Source: an uncultured Saprospiraceae bacterium
Lineage (GTDB): Bacteria; Bacteroidota; Bacteroidia; Chitinophagales; Saprospiraceae
Length of the DNA: 8,100 nucleotides
Reading direction: 5' to 3'
Assembly: GCA_938033975.1 (NCBI GenBank)
Contig: CALHKJ010000134.1
Location: 1-8,100, forward strand
Shown: positions 6,425 to 8,100 of the stretch, in pieces
How the letters are laid out: the number at the start of each line of letters is the position of its first letter
How positions within the stretch are numbered: position 1 is the first letter of the stretch
Notes under the pieces: model-generated
Told to the model about the DNA's origin: nothing
Databases searched by the model: none
The model's input: the letters and a program-made list of their open reading frames with translations, nothing else
Position numbers and translations under genes: made by a program

Positions 6425-6469
6425 AGTTCTTTTTTTCTTCTTGAAATTCAATGATTGCTATATTTATGT

Positions 6470-8100
6470 ATGCATAAGCCGGTTATTCTATTCATTATAT
6501 CAATCTTCAGCTTCATCACTTTCGGGAGTTTTGGACAAATCACAATGCCGTCTGACATTTTTACAACTCACGATGGGATTCCTCAGATTCAAGTGATGGA
6601 TATGATGCAAGATTCAAAAGGCTATATCTGGGTAGCCACCAAAAGAGGTCTTGCAAAATTTGATGGAACAAATTGGAAGGTGATTTCAGAGACTGAAAAG
6701 ATGCAGGTCAATATCATTGCAGAAAACACCAAAGGAGAAATCCTTATTTTTCCGAGCCAAAGTGGCGTCGCTTATTTTTATAAAATTGTTGCTGATAAAT
6801 TAATACGTAGCCAAGCACAGTTATACAACCTTACAAGTTGGAATACAGTTTGCAAAAATGATACGCTTTTTCATTTGAATTTATTGGAATCTAAAATTCA
6901 ATTTATTGATTTGAAAGATATGTCCTTGTCGTCTGAAAAGGACATTGATATAACTAAATATAGGTTAGGGAAATATAGTGATCTTCATGGTTTAATTTTG
7001 ACTGAGAAAAAAGGAAAGAATCTTAGAGCACATATTCGTGAAAGTGATCGAAAGTTTTTGTTTGAACAGAACGTACCAACAAAATTATTTCCAGTAAGAA
7101 AGGTTGGAGATCATATTATGATACATAAAAAGGATGAGCAATTGGAGCTTTTCAGTACCAATAGCTTCAAGAAGATAGCCACAGTAAAAACGAAAAATCA
7201 AAAACTCACGCTAGCTGAGGTGTACATAGCTGATGAATTTTATTATTGTGATGGAGATTATAATTATCGTTTCAACTCCAAAGCAAATAGACTCGAAAAG
7301 CTAAACTTGATCAACACAACAAGAAATATTTTCCTCAAGGATATAGATGGTAACCTTTGGAATAGTTCAGAGGCAGGGATTCAATTTTTTCCTAAAACAA
7401 ATTTTGTTAGCTATAATAATAACGCATTAAATGATGCCTGGTTTTTTCAGCCTTACAAGGACCATTTTGTTTATGGGAATTTTTCTAGCGGATTAAAAAA
7501 GGTAAAATTGAATCCTATTGAGATTCAGGAATTGAAAAGTGATGTGAGAAACTCCATTTATTTTGATCCAAGTTTGGTTGGTGATAAATTGTACATCCCA
7601 GGCAGCTCTTATATTTCTATATATGAAAATGGGAAAGTTGAAAACCTTGATGCTGCTAATTTTAATACCCCTTTTTTGTGTTCACACCACGATCAAGCTT
7701 CAGGAAGGATTTATTTTGGGGGTTTGAAATCTATATTAGAGTTAGATCAGAATCATAAAATGGTTCACTACACAGACCTAGATGACAGTTTTTCTCGCTA
7801 TGTGATTTCTATTGAAGATTTTGATGATCAACATTTGATTTTAGGAACCAGTACAGATCTTGTATTATTTAATAAAGAATCCAAAAAGTTTTCATCTTTG
7901 AATGATTTATTTGAAACATCAGAAAATACTGGAGGGATTTCTATAGAGAATGATAATAGAAATAATATATGGATTGGAAACAACAGTGGACTGTGGTTTC
8001 TTAATACTAAAGACAGAAAACTCCAACATATTGATCCAAATTATTTTAATGGCTATGTAATCTCGCTTATGCAAATAAAGCAAGGCTTATTAGCAATAGG
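6470..8100 (+). CDS. Two-component-regulator-propeller sensor protein, 3' end cut by window edge
   Basis: An open frame of 543 codons that runs off the right edge without a stop. Residues 1-22 (MHKPVILFIISIFSFITFGS, then FG) form a clear signal peptide with likely cleavage before Gln23, so the sensor part is periplasmic. Regulator-propeller-type repeats are visible at about 41-70 (MMQDSKGYIWVATKRGLAKFDG), 286-307 (IFLKDIDGNLWNSSEAGIQFF) and 489-511 (ENDNRNNIWIGNNSGLWFL). The stretches between them are rich in beta-strand-like segments but have degenerate repeats. In Bacteroidota such N-terminal propellers precede a Y_Y_Y domain, a membrane helix and a histidine kinase, hybrid sensor, LuxR/LytTR-type or cyclase output. 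That output lies outside the window, so the protein class is unresolved. The ATG at 6470 is chosen because it opens the signal peptide. A three-codon frame (ATG at 6466, stop at 6475-6477) overlaps the start. The gene is divergent from the S24 repressor and shares its 112-base upstream region. Confidence 0.87.
   Translation, partial: MHKPVILFIISIFSFITFGSFGQITMPSDIFTTHDGIPQIQVMDMMQDSKGYIWVATKRGLAKFDGTNWKVISETEKMQVNIIAENTKGEILIFPSQSGVAYFYKIVADKLIRSQAQLYNLTSWNTVCKNDTLFHLNLLESKIQFIDLKDMSLSSEKDIDITKYRLGKYSDLHGLILTEKKGKNLRAHIRESDRKFLFEQNVPTKLFPVRKVGDHIMIHKKDEQLELFSTNSFKKIATVKTKNQKLTLAEVYIADEFYYCDGDYNYRFNSKANRLEKLNLINTTRNIFLKDIDGNLWNSSEAGIQFFPKTNFVSYNNNALNDAWFFQPYKDHFVYGNFSSGLKKVKLNPIEIQELKSDVRNSIYFDPSLVGDKLYIPGSSYISIYENGKVENLDAANFNTPFLCSHHDQASGRIYFGGLKSILELDQNHKMVHYTDLDDSFSRYVISIEDFDDQHLILGTSTDLVLFNKESKKFSSLNDLFETSENTGGISIENDNRNNIWIGNNSGLWFLNTKDRKLQHIDPNYFNGYVISLMQIKQGLLAI

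Noticed and set aside
6459..6466. TATATTTA with an upstream TTG at 6441 as promoter of the sensor gene
   Set aside because: The last base deviates from TAnnTTTG, and transcription would start about at or after the ATG at 6470. It may still be a leaderless promoter, but the evidence is too weak.
6466..6477. Three-codon mini frame (Met-Tyr-Ala-stop) overlapping the sensor start as a regulatory leader peptide
   Set aside because: Such short frames arise easily by chance and nothing else supports translation of it.
5605..8100. Prophage or mobile element suggested by the CI-like repressor
   Set aside because: No integrase, Cro partner, excisionase, attachment-site repeat or structural gene is visible nearby.

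Overview
The window looks like an ordinary chromosomal segment from a free-living member of the Bacteroidota, probably a marine Cytophagales-type bacterium. The evidence is AT-rich DNA, A-rich translation starts mostly without Shine-Dalgarno sequences, several matches to the Bacteroidota -7 promoter motif TAnnTTTG, an S1-family sulfatase, a UvrB of Bacteroidota type, and a secreted regulator-propeller sensor protein. The assignment rests on recalled family resemblance, not on a search. No rRNA, tRNA, CRISPR array, insertion sequence or phage structural gene is visible. No stretch longer than about 115 bases lacks a gene.

Layout, left to right. (1) The 3' two-thirds or so of an arylsulfatase-like gene (+), cut by the left edge, ends at 930. 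(2) A YbfF/ABHD11-like alpha/beta hydrolase (-) runs convergently into it with a 3-base gap. A small hairpin plus T-run just inside the hydrolase gene may terminate the sulfatase transcript. (3) A 57-base divergent region separates the hydrolase from uvrB (+) and holds one -7-like motif for each gene; the two face each other. (4) One base after uvrB comes a 601-codon reading frame that joins a HAD-superfamily phosphatase to a complete cystathionine gamma-synthase/lyase-type PLP enzyme without a stop. The second module keeps its own plausible ATG. (5) A convergent gene (-) encodes an XRE-type repressor with a LexA/CI-like S24 protease domain. A 17-base palindrome covers both stop codons at this junction. 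(6) The 112-base region upstream of the repressor carries two related 17-base operator-like sites spaced two helical turns apart. It leads divergently to (7) the 5' part of a regulator-propeller sensor gene (+), cut by the right edge.

How the genes may relate: uvrB and the HAD/CGS frame are almost certainly co-transcribed, although nucleotide excision repair and transsulfuration are not obviously linked. The S24 repressor probably regulates itself, and because its candidate operators sit in the shared divergent region it may also control the sensor gene. No clearly new multi-gene system is present. The points most worth a second look are the HAD-CGS in-frame fusion and the repressor with its paired operator-like sites.
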